A stretch of 31,376 bases of DNA, taken from CALOCV01 sp942491955. Lineage in GTDB: Bacteria > Chlamydiota > Chlamydiia > Chlamydiales > CALOCV01. The stretch's first letter is position 1; every line of letters begins with the position of its first letter. A model generated the notes under the pieces. The model saw only the letters and a list, made by a program, of their open reading frames with translations, ran no database searches and was not told where the DNA came from. This document shows positions 6,806 to 13,906 of the stretch, in pieces. Both the position numbers and the translations under genes were made by a program. The DNA is taken from NCBI GenBank assembly GCA_942491955.1, contig CALOCV010000013.1, positions 1 through 31,376 on the forward strand. The letters run 5' to 3'.

Positions 6806-8704
6806 TCATTTAACCACAAAAAAGTGGAGTTTCTTTTTGTTTTTCGGATCGTATACGCTAATCACGCCACCATTTACTGATTCGACATAGCTACCATCCC
6901 CTGAAGGAGAAAACCATGCTTGTGGAATATCTATTTTGGGTTGCTGGGATGGAAGCAGAGGGAATTCGATATGTTGGTCTTGTGCGAGGGAGAAGTACTG
7001 TTCGACGAGTTTTTCTTGTTGTATGCGGGTCAGAGCGCGGTGGTAGCATGTTGGCATTGAAGAATTGGTGATTTTTCCATCAAAGGTTATCGTGGCTCGG
7101 AATAATTCTTTCCCTAGGGCATCTTCTTTTTGGCACAGCATTGCAATGGCCGATTGATTTTCGCGCATATACGAAAGACCCAATTGCCAAAGAATGGAAT
7201 TCGCTATCCATGCAAAATTGTGACGGAAGTGGATGTCTGGATAGGATTGTGGTAGTGTGTTCTGATATTTCTCATCTTCTTCAATGGGGTTACGGGTAGG
7301 ATCCAACCAACGGATCACCCGATCATGAACAGCAAAAGGAGAACTTGCATTGAGCAGCGTCTGCAGATCTTTTTCAAGTTCAACAGTAGAAGAGATAGGA
7401 ATTTCTTCTAGATTTTCATTTTTTAGAGAATCGATTAAAACAGGAGATGATGGGGGAGAAGGAAGGATTTTTGCGCTTTCATCCGTAGAATGAATTTGCG
7501 AATTTTGGGTAGCTACTGTTGATTCTTCTCTGGCGAGATTTGAAGAATTTTCCTTTTGAATTTCTTCTGTTGTTGTACGAATCCAATTTTCTCTTGAGAG
7601 ATCCATCAAATCTTTATTTAACAAATTTTTTCTTTTTGCGAAATCGTCAGGAGAGATCTCAGGAACGAATACAGAACCTTCCAATTTCTTGTACATCGCT
7701 TGATAGAGTGTGTCAAAATCAGTGGCAGTATCGTCCATATATAGCTGCAAGTCCTTCGCAACTTGTGGATGACCTTTTATCGCGCAATCGATCGGTCTCC
7801 AGGGAAATAGTTGTTTGCCAATGTCCGAAAAACTTTTTGGTTTATGAAATAGCTCTCGGGAAATTTGTTGATATTCCTCTTGGAGGTAGCACTCTTTTTC
7901 CATAGCTGTTTTTAGTGTCGTATCTTCAATAATTTGATCAAATTGGGTGCAAAGAGAGTGAATGATGGAGGCGATTAAAACATCCTGGAAGAATTCTTGG
8001 AGGTTAGAATTGGGATGGGTGATTTGGTGTGTTATTATTTCTTTTAAAAATTTTTCATCAGATAAAGCTTTATCGGCTCCATTGGTGATTTTGAAAAGGA
8101 CTTGTAAGAAAAGCAATATATCTTCCAGAGTATTCGGCATGGGTGAATCTAGATGGATTTGTTTCTTATCATCAATTTGAGTATATCGAATGTATGGGTG
8201 CTTCGATTGAAGCGATGCAATTTTCTCTATAATCAAACTATGTAAACAAAATCGCTGGGAACGGACGCGATCATATGCGATTATATTGGCTATGTTTAAA
8301 AGCCATTCTTGATCTTTTTCGGCAAGGTCTTTCTTGTTAAGAATAGCATCGATGTGGCGAACAGCATCCGTTTGAAAACAGGAGAAGACCCTTTTTGCCT
8401 TCTCGTTCACTTTTTTTTGTATGTTCTTAACTTTTTTGTATTCTAAAGATTTGTTATCTTTAGTCGATACATAAATATTTAATTGATTATTAAACTTTTG
8501 AATAATTTCACTATGGAGATAGTGGATAGGAGCTTTTTCTAGTTTTTTTTCAAAATGTTTTAATGTTGCTTGTTTCGTTTTTTGACTCGAGGAGGAAGGA
8601 TCGACAAGAGCAAATTCTTCGTTAAATTGTTTCATGCCCTGGTTTACTAAGTTGAGTTGCGTAGTAAAGCATTGTAACCATCCATAAAGAGAACAAGGTT
8701 CCAT
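6806..8704 (-). CDS. Large protein of unknown function, putative secreted effector
   Basis: A 632-residue protein that I do not recognise. ATG 8704 is chosen because AGGAG stands 7 bases upstream. The frame extends 18 codons further to a TTG 8758 (an extra hydrophobic stretch) without a ribosome site. The protein is hydrophilic, mostly helical, rich in Lys, Glu, Gln and Ile, with no transmembrane helix after the chosen start. Residues of roughly 390-470 form a low-complexity Ser/Thr/Glu linker including ILPSPPSSPVL. The C-terminal part (IRWLDPTRNPIEEDEKYQNT to the end) looks compact and finishes with SVNGGVISVYDPKNKKKLHF. Large soluble orphan proteins with a disordered linker are common among type III effectors of protist-associated chlamydiae. 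That role is inference only. It stands alone, divergent from gnd. Confidence 0.75.
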   Translation of the reverse strand: MEPCSLYGWLQCFTTQLNLVNQGMKQFNEEFALVDPSSSSQKTKQATLKHFEKKLEKAPIHYLHSEIIQKFNNQLNIYVSTKDNKSLEYKKVKNIQKKVNEKAKRVFSCFQTDAVRHIDAILNKKDLAEKDQEWLLNIANIIAYDRVRSQRFCLHSLIIEKIASLQSKHPYIRYTQIDDKKQIHLDSPMPNTLEDILLFLQVLFKITNGADKALSDEKFLKEIITHQITHPNSNLQEFFQDVLIASIIHSLCTQFDQIIEDTTLKTAMEKECYLQEEYQQISRELFHKPKSFSDIGKQLFPWRPIDCAIKGHPQVAKDLQLYMDDTATDFDTLYQAMYKKLEGSVFVPEISPDDFAKRKNLLNKDLMDLSRENWIRTTTEEIQKENSSNLAREESTVATQNSQIHSTDESAKILPSPPSSPVLIDSLKNENLEEIPISSTVELEKDLQTLLNASSPFAVHDRVIRWLDPTRNPIEEDEKYQNTLPQSYPDIHFRHNFAWIANSILWQLGLSYMRENQSAIAMLCQKEDALGKELFRATITFDGKITNSSMPTCYHRALTRIQQEKLVEQYFSLAQDQHIEFPLLPSQQPKIDIPQAWFSPSGDGSYVESVNGGVISVYDPKNKKKLHFFVVK

Positions 8705-8820
8705 AGAAAAACTCCTGAAGAAAAGAGAAAGTATAACGAGCACCAAGATTATTTGCAAAAAATAATTTTAAGGAACGAGATTACCACAAAAACATTGCCT
8801 AGGTAAGTAAAATTTGATAG

Positions 8821-8869
8821 GATGCCGAAAGAGATTCAAAATCCCGATTTTGAATCTCTTTTCGGCATC
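8821..8869. repeat. Inverted repeat between divergent genes
   Basis: A near-perfect palindrome: 8821-8843 (GATGCCGAAAGAGATTCAAA and three more bases) pairs with 8846-8869 around a two-base CC loop. The only flaw is one extra T in the right arm. It sits between the minus-strand gene starting at 8704 and gnd on plus at 8965, so it cannot terminate either gene. Its sequence is unlike the murE palindrome and the GC-rich arrays. It may be a REP-type element or a binding site in the shared upstream region. Confidence 0.7.
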
Positions 8870-8887
8870 AACAAGCGAGTGATACAA

Positions 8888-8943
8888 GGCAGCGGAGCTG
8901 CCGTGTGGGGGTTTGGGGGCCTGTGGCCCCCAACCGCCGGAGG
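8888..8943 (+). repeat. GC-rich modular hairpin array, copy 1
   Basis: GGCAGC-GGA-GCTGCC (8888-8902) is followed by a GGGGGT spacer, then TTGGGGGCC-TGT-GGCCCCCAA (8913-8933), then CCGCCGGAGG. It shares its architecture, and the 15-base core GGGGCCTGTGGCCCC, with the array at 12230-12296. It also shares the hairpin-spacer-hairpin layout with the minus-strand array at 11709-11783. It lies 20 bp before the gnd start and would be in the 5' leader of any transcript starting upstream. Confidence 0.7.
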
Positions 8944-8964
8944 CAATCTTAAGAGGAGAAAAGC

Positions 8965-10416
8965 ATGGCAGAAGCAGACATTGGTTTAATTGGTTTGGCG
9001 GTGATGGGGCAGAACTTAGCGATGAACATGAATGATCATGGGTTTCGCGTTGCCGTTTTTAATCGAACGACGGAAAAAGTCGACGATTTTTTAGCAGGTC
9101 CTGCGAATGGATCTAACATCATTGGAACCCATTCGTTGGAAGAGTTCGTTGCTCAGCTTAAGCGACCAAGACGGATAATGCTCATGATTAAAGCAGGGCC
9201 ACCTGTCGATGCCTTTATCGAAAAGCTCCTTCCTCATTTGGAAAAGGGAGATATCATCATCGATGGGGGGAATAGCCATTTTCCCGATACGAATCGTCGG
9301 TGCGAAGAGCTTTCTAAAAAAGGAATCCTCTTTATTGGTACCGGTATCTCTGGTGGAGAAGAGGGAGCGCGTCACGGACCATCGATCATGCCCGGTGGGC
9401 ATCCCGATGCGTGGCCCCATGTGAAGAATATTTTGCAATCCATTGCCGCACAAGTCGACGGAGAACCGTGTTGCGATTGGGTTGGTGAGGGCGGTGCAGG
9501 CCACTATGTCAAGATGGTTCATAATGGAATCGAATATGGCGACATGCAAATCATTGGCGAGTCGTATGCCCTTCTTGCCCATGGATTAGGATTTAACGAA
9601 AATCAGCTGCACGACATATTCACGAACTGGAACAAAGAAGAACTCGACAGCTATCTCATCGAAATCACTGCTGATATCTTCACAAAGAAAGATACCGACG
9701 GCAGCTTTCTTGTGAACAAAATTCTCGACGTTGCTGGACAAAAAGGAACCGGAAAATGGACCGTCCAGAGCGCGCTTGATATGGGCATGCCTCTTACACT
9801 CATCGGAGAGGCCGTCTTTGCTCGTTGCCTTTCTGCCATGAAAGAAGAACGCGTCGCTGCAAGCCAAGTCCTTGTAGGACCAAAAGGAGTGAAGTATTCG
9901 GGGAACAAGGAAGAATTTGTCGAAGATATCCGACAAGCTCTCTACGCCTCCAAAATCATCAGCTATGCCCAAGGCTTTTTGCTCATGCGCCAAGCGGCAA
10001 AAGAGTATGGATGGAACCTCAATTATGGCGGTGTCGCTCTCATGTGGCGGGGAGGATGCATTATCCGAAGCGCCTTTCTCGGAAAAATTAAAGAGGCTTT
10101 TACTAAAAACCCTAAACTCGAAAACCTCCTTCTCGATCCTTTCTTCAAGAATGCTGTCAATCAAAGACAACTCTCCTGGAGAAAAGTCGTTTCCGAAGCG
10201 GCACTGATGGGAGTTCCAACGCCCTGTTTCAGCACCTCGCTCTCTTTCTTCGATGGGTATCGAAACCCTCGCTTGCCAGCGAACCTCCTTCAAGCACAAC
10301 GCGATTATTTCGGCGCCCATACCTATGAACGGGTCGATCGTTCCCGAGGAGAATTCTTCCATACGGATTGGGCTGGCACTGGAGGAAAAGTCAGTTCCAC
10401 GACTTATAACGCCTGA
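8965..10416 (+). CDS. gnd: 6-phosphogluconate dehydrogenase, decarboxylating
   Basis: Converts 6-phosphogluconate plus NADP to ribulose 5-phosphate, CO2 and NADPH in the oxidative pentose phosphate pathway. It has 483 residues, the usual length. The N-terminal Rossmann fold carries GLAVMGQNLAMNM and the NADP-phosphate loop FNRTTEKV. IIDGGNSHFPDT, GTGISGGEEGARHGPSIMPG and the catalytic lysine region GGAGHYVKMVHNGIEYGDMQ are all intact. The C-terminal helical domain ends FHTDWAGTGGKVSSTTYNA. AAGAGGAG precedes ATG 8965 by 6 bases. In C. trachomatis gnd neighbours lepA. Here the two are separated by the plsC-cmk-cdsA-uppS genes. The stop overlaps the convergent plsC end by 13 bp. Confidence 0.98.
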   Translation: MAEADIGLIGLAVMGQNLAMNMNDHGFRVAVFNRTTEKVDDFLAGPANGSNIIGTHSLEEFVAQLKRPRRIMLMIKAGPPVDAFIEKLLPHLEKGDIIIDGGNSHFPDTNRRCEELSKKGILFIGTGISGGEEGARHGPSIMPGGHPDAWPHVKNILQSIAAQVDGEPCCDWVGEGGAGHYVKMVHNGIEYGDMQIIGESYALLAHGLGFNENQLHDIFTNWNKEELDSYLIEITADIFTKKDTDGSFLVNKILDVAGQKGTGKWTVQSALDMGMPLTLIGEAVFARCLSAMKEERVAASQVLVGPKGVKYSGNKEEFVEDIRQALYASKIISYAQGFLLMRQAAKEYGWNLNYGGVALMWRGGCIIRSAFLGKIKEAFTKNPKLENLLLDPFFKNAVNQRQLSWRKVVSEAALMGVPTPCFSTSLSFFDGYRNPRLPANLLQAQRDYFGAHTYERVDRSRGEFFHTDWAGTGGKVSSTTYNA

Positions 10417-11015
10417 AGCATTTTCCATTGCTCCTTCAGGTGATTGAGAAGCTGGATTTGCCTCTCTTCTTTAGGAATATTTTCCACACAAGAAGGATCA
10501 ATAGGAGGGCCAAAGCGACAGGTCAGTTTTCCTCCTAGCCTAGGGAAGCTCCTGTGCCGGTTCCATATCTCATACGCCCCTTCAATCCAAACGGGAACAA
10601 TCGGGCTTTTGGTGCGGATTGCAAGGGAGGCGACTCCCGTTTGTAAGGGGCCAAGCATTCCATCATCCGACCTTCTTCCCTCAGGAAAGATCACCACTTT
10701 TCTCCCTTCACGAAGAGTGTAGAGGGTGCGACGTAAGGTCTCCATCTCTTTCCCTTCTTCGCCAACAGGATAGGCGTGCAATGCCTCTAAAATCCGTCCC
10801 AACAACGGTTTTTTCCGCAACGAATGGATCATGAGATAAAGAGGCTCTTCATCAAGCGCTGCACCAATGAGTGGAGGATCAAAATATGAGGCGTGGTTTG
10901 CTGCAAGAAGAGCGCGCCCCTTTGGAATGTTTTCTTTTCCTTTGATTTCCAAGGTGTAACATAGTGAAAAAAAAAGATGAAGCCCCCCGCATACACTCTT
11001 ATAAAAAAGTCCCAT
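10404..11015 (-). CDS. plsC: 1-acyl-sn-glycerol-3-phosphate acyltransferase
   Basis: Adds the second acyl chain to lysophosphatidic acid, giving phosphatidic acid at the inner face of the membrane. 203 residues. Motif I is His41-Ala-Ser-Tyr-Phe-Asp46 (the HX4D acyltransferase box, in AANHASYFDPPLIG). Motif III is VVIFPEGRRSDDG and motif IV lies in SPIVPVWIEGAYEIW. The N-terminal helix (LHLFFSLCYTLEI) probably lies on the membrane. ATG 11015 immediately follows the cmk stop with no gap, as in the chlamydial cmk-plsC pair (CT452-CT453). argS, which follows plsC in C. trachomatis, is absent, and gnd converges instead. The 7-bp CCTGAAG/CTTCAGG inverted repeat near 10413-10440 may form a weak shared terminator. 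Confidence 0.93.
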   Translation of the reverse strand: MGLFYKSVCGGLHLFFSLCYTLEIKGKENIPKGRALLAANHASYFDPPLIGAALDEEPLYLMIHSLRKKPLLGRILEALHAYPVGEEGKEMETLRRTLYTLREGRKVVIFPEGRRSDDGMLGPLQTGVASLAIRTKSPIVPVWIEGAYEIWNRHRSFPRLGGKLTCRFGPPIDPSCVENIPKEERQIQLLNHLKEQWKMLQAL

Positions 11016-11684
11016 CTACAACATCTCAATGCATTCCATGATTTTATAGACGACATCTTCAATGGACAAATGACTCGTATCCATCCGATGGGCATCATCG
11101 GCTTGGCGCAAAGGGCTGATCTCTCGATTCATGTCGTACTGATCTCGACGATTAATACTTTCAACAATTTCTTGTAAAGATATATCTTTAAATTGTCCCG
11201 AATACTTTTCGATGATTTCATCATACCGCCTCTTCGCACGAATCATTGGATCCGCATCGAGATAGATCTTCAATTCCGCATCGGGGAAAACCACGGTTCC
11301 CATATCACGCCCTTCAAATACCGCATTCACCCCCTTGGCAAACTCCCTCTGTAACATCACCAACTTGTCCCGCACCTGCTGAATCGCAGCAATCTCAGAG
11401 ACATGCTGCGCTATCTCACGACTCCGCAGTAACTCCGTCACATCCTCCCCATTTACCCAATACCGCCTCTCCCCAAAACGCACCTTGATCGTATACGCAA
11501 ACCCTTCAAGAAATTGTGCCAACTCTTCCCCATCTTCCCAATTCACCTTTTTTCGCAAAATCTCATACGTCAACGCCCGATACATCGCCCCCGTATCAAA
11601 AAAAATAAACCCAATCTCCTGCGCTAACTTCTTCGCTACCGTGCTCTTTCCCGTACCCACCGGCCCATCAATCGTAATAATCAT
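11016..11684 (-). CDS. cmk: Cytidylate kinase
   Basis: Phosphorylates CMP and dCMP to the diphosphates with ATP. 222 residues. The P-loop is GPVGTGKSTVAKKLA right at the N-terminus. DTGAMYRALTYEI forms the NMP-binding start, VFEGRDMGTVVFPDAELKIY is the strongly conserved Cmk core, and RAKRRYDE lies in the lid. The tail NRRDQYDMNREISPLRQADD and MDTSHLSIEDVV is also typical. ATG 11684 has GAGGTA 8-10 bases upstream. In other chlamydiae cdsA lies directly upstream. Here a 610-bp repeat island separates them, so cmk-plsC probably has its own promoter or depends on reading through the island. Confidence 0.96.
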   Translation of the reverse strand: MIITIDGPVGTGKSTVAKKLAQEIGFIFFDTGAMYRALTYEILRKKVNWEDGEELAQFLEGFAYTIKVRFGERRYWVNGEDVTELLRSREIAQHVSEIAAIQQVRDKLVMLQREFAKGVNAVFEGRDMGTVVFPDAELKIYLDADPMIRAKRRYDEIIEKYSGQFKDISLQEIVESINRRDQYDMNREISPLRQADDAHRMDTSHLSIEDVVYKIMECIEML

Positions 11685-11708
11685 TGCTATACCTCGCTAT
11701 TTCTTTTT

Positions 11709-11783
11709 TTGGGGGGACTCCGTCCCCCAAACCCCCCTGCTGGGGGCCTCGGCCCCCAGACCCCCGTCGGCCGCGAAGCGGCC
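11709..11783 (-). repeat. GC-rich modular hairpin array, copy 2
   Basis: Three stems in a row, read on minus: GGCCGC-TTC-GCGGCC (11769-11783), spacer containing GGGGGT, CTGGGGGCC-GA-GGCCCCCAG (11740-11759), spacer containing GGGGGGT, then TTGGGGGAC-GGA-GTCCCCC (about 11709-11730). The order and the GGGGT-type spacers match copies 1 and 3. Like copy 1, it stands just upstream of a start codon (cmk, 25 bp away) in the same orientation as the gene. Confidence 0.7.
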
Positions 11784-11917
11784 TCCCTTATGTTTTTCGC
11801 TTATGGCGTGTGTTTCGTTATGGCTTCTTGTCTCTCCCTTCGGTCGAGCGGTTGAAAGGACGCAACGGGTATGCAAAATTTTCACTTTTTGGCATATCCG
11901 TAACGAACCGACACTTA

Positions 11918-11978
11918 TCAAACGAATTTGTATCTTGGAAAAAGGCAAAGCCTTTTTCCAAGATACAAATTCGTTTGA
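11918..11978. repeat. Perfect 29-bp inverted repeat with AAA loop
   Basis: 11918-11946 and 11950-11978 are exact reverse complements (left arm starts TCAAACGAATTTGTATCTTG and ends AAAAAGGC) separated only by AAA. A stem this long with a triloop is far larger than any terminator and has no T-run on either strand. It lies inside the repeat island between cmk and cdsA. It is likely a mobile palindrome or the fused ends of an element. Bases 11784-11917 hold no gene I can support. Confidence 0.75.
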
Positions 11979-11985
11979 GGCGTTA

Positions 11986-12013
11986 TTTTGAGAAAGCGGT
12001 AGCTTTCTCAAAA
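11986..12013. repeat. 12-bp hairpin next to an A-run
   Basis: TTTTGAGAAAGC (11986-11997) pairs with GCTTTCTCAAAA (12002-12013) around GGTA. On plus the stem is followed by A, not T. On minus the T-run comes before the stem. So it is not a canonical terminator for the cdsA transcript that would cross it. It follows the 29-bp palindrome by 7 bases. Confidence 0.55.
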
Positions 12014-12053
12014 AAAAAAACGAGGAGCATGACAAAGCTGACATCATCGTCTT

Positions 12054-12215
12054 ATACCAATTCCGGTAAGAAAGTGCACAAATTGATCTTCATCTTTCTT
12101 TGCGCAATCTGTTTTTCTATCTTGCAAACTCACAAGAGTTTGCTGCGATCTCCAAAACAAATTTCGCAAAAAAATCCTGAATCCACTTTATGCATTTTCT
12201 TACCGGAATTGGTAT
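12054..12215. mobile_element. 162-bp fold-back MITE
   Basis: The ends are inverted repeats of about 29 bases: 12054-12082 (ATACCAATTCCGGTAAGAAA, then GTGCACAAA) against 12187-12215, differing at only two positions. The inner parts are also imperfectly complementary (TTTGCG and TTTG blocks in matching places). The exact centre is the hairpin GCAAACTC-ACAA-GAGTTTGC (12124-12143), so the whole element can fold on itself. Flanking TTA/TA bases would suit a family that duplicates TA (IS630/Tc1-mariner-type), though I cannot name the parent transposase. It has no coding capacity, so it is non-autonomous. Confidence 0.75.
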
Positions 12216-12229
12216 TACGACAAAGGCAA

Positions 12230-12296
12230 GCAGCTTTAGCTGCGCGGGGTCTTGGGGCCTGTGGCCCCAAGCGGGGTGCAGGGGCAGCGCCCCTGC
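12230..12296 (+). repeat. GC-rich modular hairpin array, copy 3
   Basis: GCAGC-TTTA-GCTGC (12230-12243), spacer GCGGGGT, CTTGGGGCC-TGT-GGCCCCAAG (12251-12271), spacer CGGGGT, GCAGGGGC-AGC-GCCCCTGC (12278-12296). The last stem directly touches the cdsA stop codon, so on the minus-strand transcript it is the first structure after translation ends. It could protect the 3' end or cause pausing. There is no T-run, so plain intrinsic termination is unlikely. Confidence 0.7.
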
Positions 12297-13157
12297 TCAA
12301 CCATATTGCCATGCCAGGTAGAAAGCGACAAGGGGGGCGGTGAAGACGAGGGAGTCCATCATATCGAGGATACCGCCGAGGCCGGGGATTTGGTTACTAT
12401 CTTTGACACCGCTATCTCTTTTGTAGAGGGATTCTGCGAGGTCACCGAATTGGGTGATGATGCTGATGATGAGGGCTAGGGTTAGGGCTTCGGTGAGGGA
12501 CATTTGTAATGGGGGTGTGGTGAAGCAGAGGGTGATGCCGAGGTAGAAAAGAGAAGCGGCGATGAGGGCGGCGATGATGCCACCGATCGATCCTTCGATG
12601 GTTTTCTTGGGGCTGATGCGTGGAGCGAGGAGGGTTTTTCCGTAGATTTTTCCACAGAAGTAGGCGGCGGTATCGGTAACTTTTGTGGTTAGGAGGAGGT
12701 AGAAGAGCCACCATCTCCCATCTTGGATGGTATTTGGGGGAAAGAAGTAATTGATTTGGACGAAGCTACTTAAGGGGAGGGTGAGGTAGACAATGCCTAG
12801 CATGGTGACGCTGCTGTTGACAAGGGGCGATTTTCCTTTTTGTAGGTAGTAGAGGAAGAGGGAGGCGAGGGTGAGGATTAGTATGGCGTAGCGAAAGGGG
12901 AATGAGGGAAGGATTTGGGTTTCGCAATAGGTACCGAAGATAAGGGCGATCGACCATGCGACGCCTAGCCATGTTAAGGGTTTGCAGCCCTTTGCTGTGG
13001 TTAGGGTGTAGAATTCCCACAGGGAGACGGCGATCAGTAGGGAAAAGATACCGATGAAAATCCAGGAGAAGAAGGGGTGGAAGGAAAAGAAGATAGCAAC
13101 AGCTAGAAGAGGAATAAGGATGCTACTGATGCCTAGTCGGATGAAGAAGTTCTTCAT
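12297..13157 (-). CDS. cdsA: Phosphatidate cytidylyltransferase
   Basis: Integral membrane enzyme making CDP-diacylglycerol from phosphatidate and CTP, the branch point of phospholipid synthesis. 286 residues with about seven or eight hydrophobic helices (for example LIPLLAVAIFFSFHPFFSWI and IIAALIAASLFYLGITLCF). The family signature lies near the C-terminus: RISPKKTIEGSIGG, then LYKRDSGVKDSNQIPGLGGI followed by LDMMDSLVFTAPLVAFY. Its ATG shares one base with the uppS stop (TAATG), so the two are translationally coupled, as in chlamydial CT450-CT451. Confidence 0.95.
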   Translation of the reverse strand: MKNFFIRLGISSILIPLLAVAIFFSFHPFFSWIFIGIFSLLIAVSLWEFYTLTTAKGCKPLTWLGVAWSIALIFGTYCETQILPSFPFRYAILILTLASLFLYYLQKGKSPLVNSSVTMLGIVYLTLPLSSFVQINYFFPPNTIQDGRWWLFYLLLTTKVTDTAAYFCGKIYGKTLLAPRISPKKTIEGSIGGIIAALIAASLFYLGITLCFTTPPLQMSLTEALTLALIISIITQFGDLAESLYKRDSGVKDSNQIPGLGGILDMMDSLVFTAPLVAFYLAWQYG

Positions 13158-13906
13158 TACACGCCTCCTAGTCGGCGCTCTCTTTTTGCAAAATCTTGAA
13201 AAGAGGCAAGGAGGTCTTTTGCAGAGAATTCAGGCCATAGGAGGTGGGTTGTGTAGAGTTCTGAGTAGGACGATTGCCAAAGGAGGAAATTGCTCAATCG
13301 TTGTTCTCCGCTTGTACGGATGATCAAATCGGGATCGGAAAAAGGGGCTGTATCCATATGGTCTCGGATCAATTGTTCAGTGATTTTTTCTTTTTGTAAC
13401 ATGACGGGATCAAATTTGGTAAAAATTTTTTGGATTGCACGGCAAATCTCATCTCTTCCTCCATAATTCAATGCGAGGATGAGTCGTATTTTCTCTCCGT
13501 ATTGGGTTTTTTCTTCTGTAGCATGGATGGTTCGAACAAGAGAAGAGGGGAGGGCAGCAAGGTCGCCAATAGCATGAAAGGAGACTCCTTCTTCGACCAT
13601 TTCTCGTCCCATTCTTGAGAGATAATTTTGAAAAAGAAAAAAAAGGGTCCGTATTTCGATGGAGGAGCGCGACCAATTTTCTGTAGAGAATACGTAGAAC
13701 GTGACCTCTTTGACGCCATATTTATGGGCAGCGCGGACGATGGGCAACATATTGTCCCCACCTACTTGATGTCCTTCGCGAATGGAAACGCCTTCTCGTT
13801 TTGCCCAGCGTCGGTTGCCATCGGGGATGATGGCAAGGTATTTGGGAAAGGATGAGGTGTCAAGGGGTGTGGTCTCTCTTATTGGTGGAGTAAGGAGGGT
13901 TTCCAT
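13157..13906 (-). CDS. uppS: Undecaprenyl diphosphate synthase
   Basis: A cis-prenyltransferase that elongates farnesyl diphosphate with isopentenyl diphosphate to the C55 carrier used for lipid II. 249 residues. The catalytic Asp29 lies in IIPDGNRRWAKREG. Other conserved blocks are GVKEVTFYVFSTENW, LALNYGGRDEICRA, PDLIIRTSGEQRLSNFLLWQ and SSYSELYTT. ATG 13906 overlaps the last base of the lepA stop, so lepA, uppS and cdsA form one tightly coupled unit. Confidence 0.97.
   Translation of the reverse strand: METLLTPPIRETTPLDTSSFPKYLAIIPDGNRRWAKREGVSIREGHQVGGDNMLPIVRAAHKYGVKEVTFYVFSTENWSRSSIEIRTLFFLFQNYLSRMGREMVEEGVSFHAIGDLAALPSSLVRTIHATEEKTQYGEKIRLILALNYGGRDEICRAIQKIFTKFDPVMLQKEKITEQLIRDHMDTAPFSDPDLIIRTSGEQRLSNFLLWQSSYSELYTTHLLWPEFSAKDLLASFQDFAKRERRLGGV

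Noticed and set aside
6654..6890. 78-codon frame after amiA
   Set aside because: Only its first few codons (VDSYLG) look like protein, as the possible true amiA end; the rest is antisense tRNA and the opposite strand of the 632-residue gene's 3' end.
9586..10428. 280-codon open frame antisense to gnd
   Set aside because: It lies fully inside the well-conserved gnd coding sequence, has no ribosome site, and its translation resembles no protein; a typical antisense shadow.
8888..12296. GC hairpin arrays as intrinsic terminators
   Set aside because: No T-runs follow the stems, and two of the three stand before start codons instead of after genes.
11684..12343. Overlapping open frames of 219, 168 and 116 codons in the repeat island
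   Set aside because: They translate hairpin arrays and palindromes (Gly/Pro/Ala-rich runs), cross several repeats, and lack ribosome sites.
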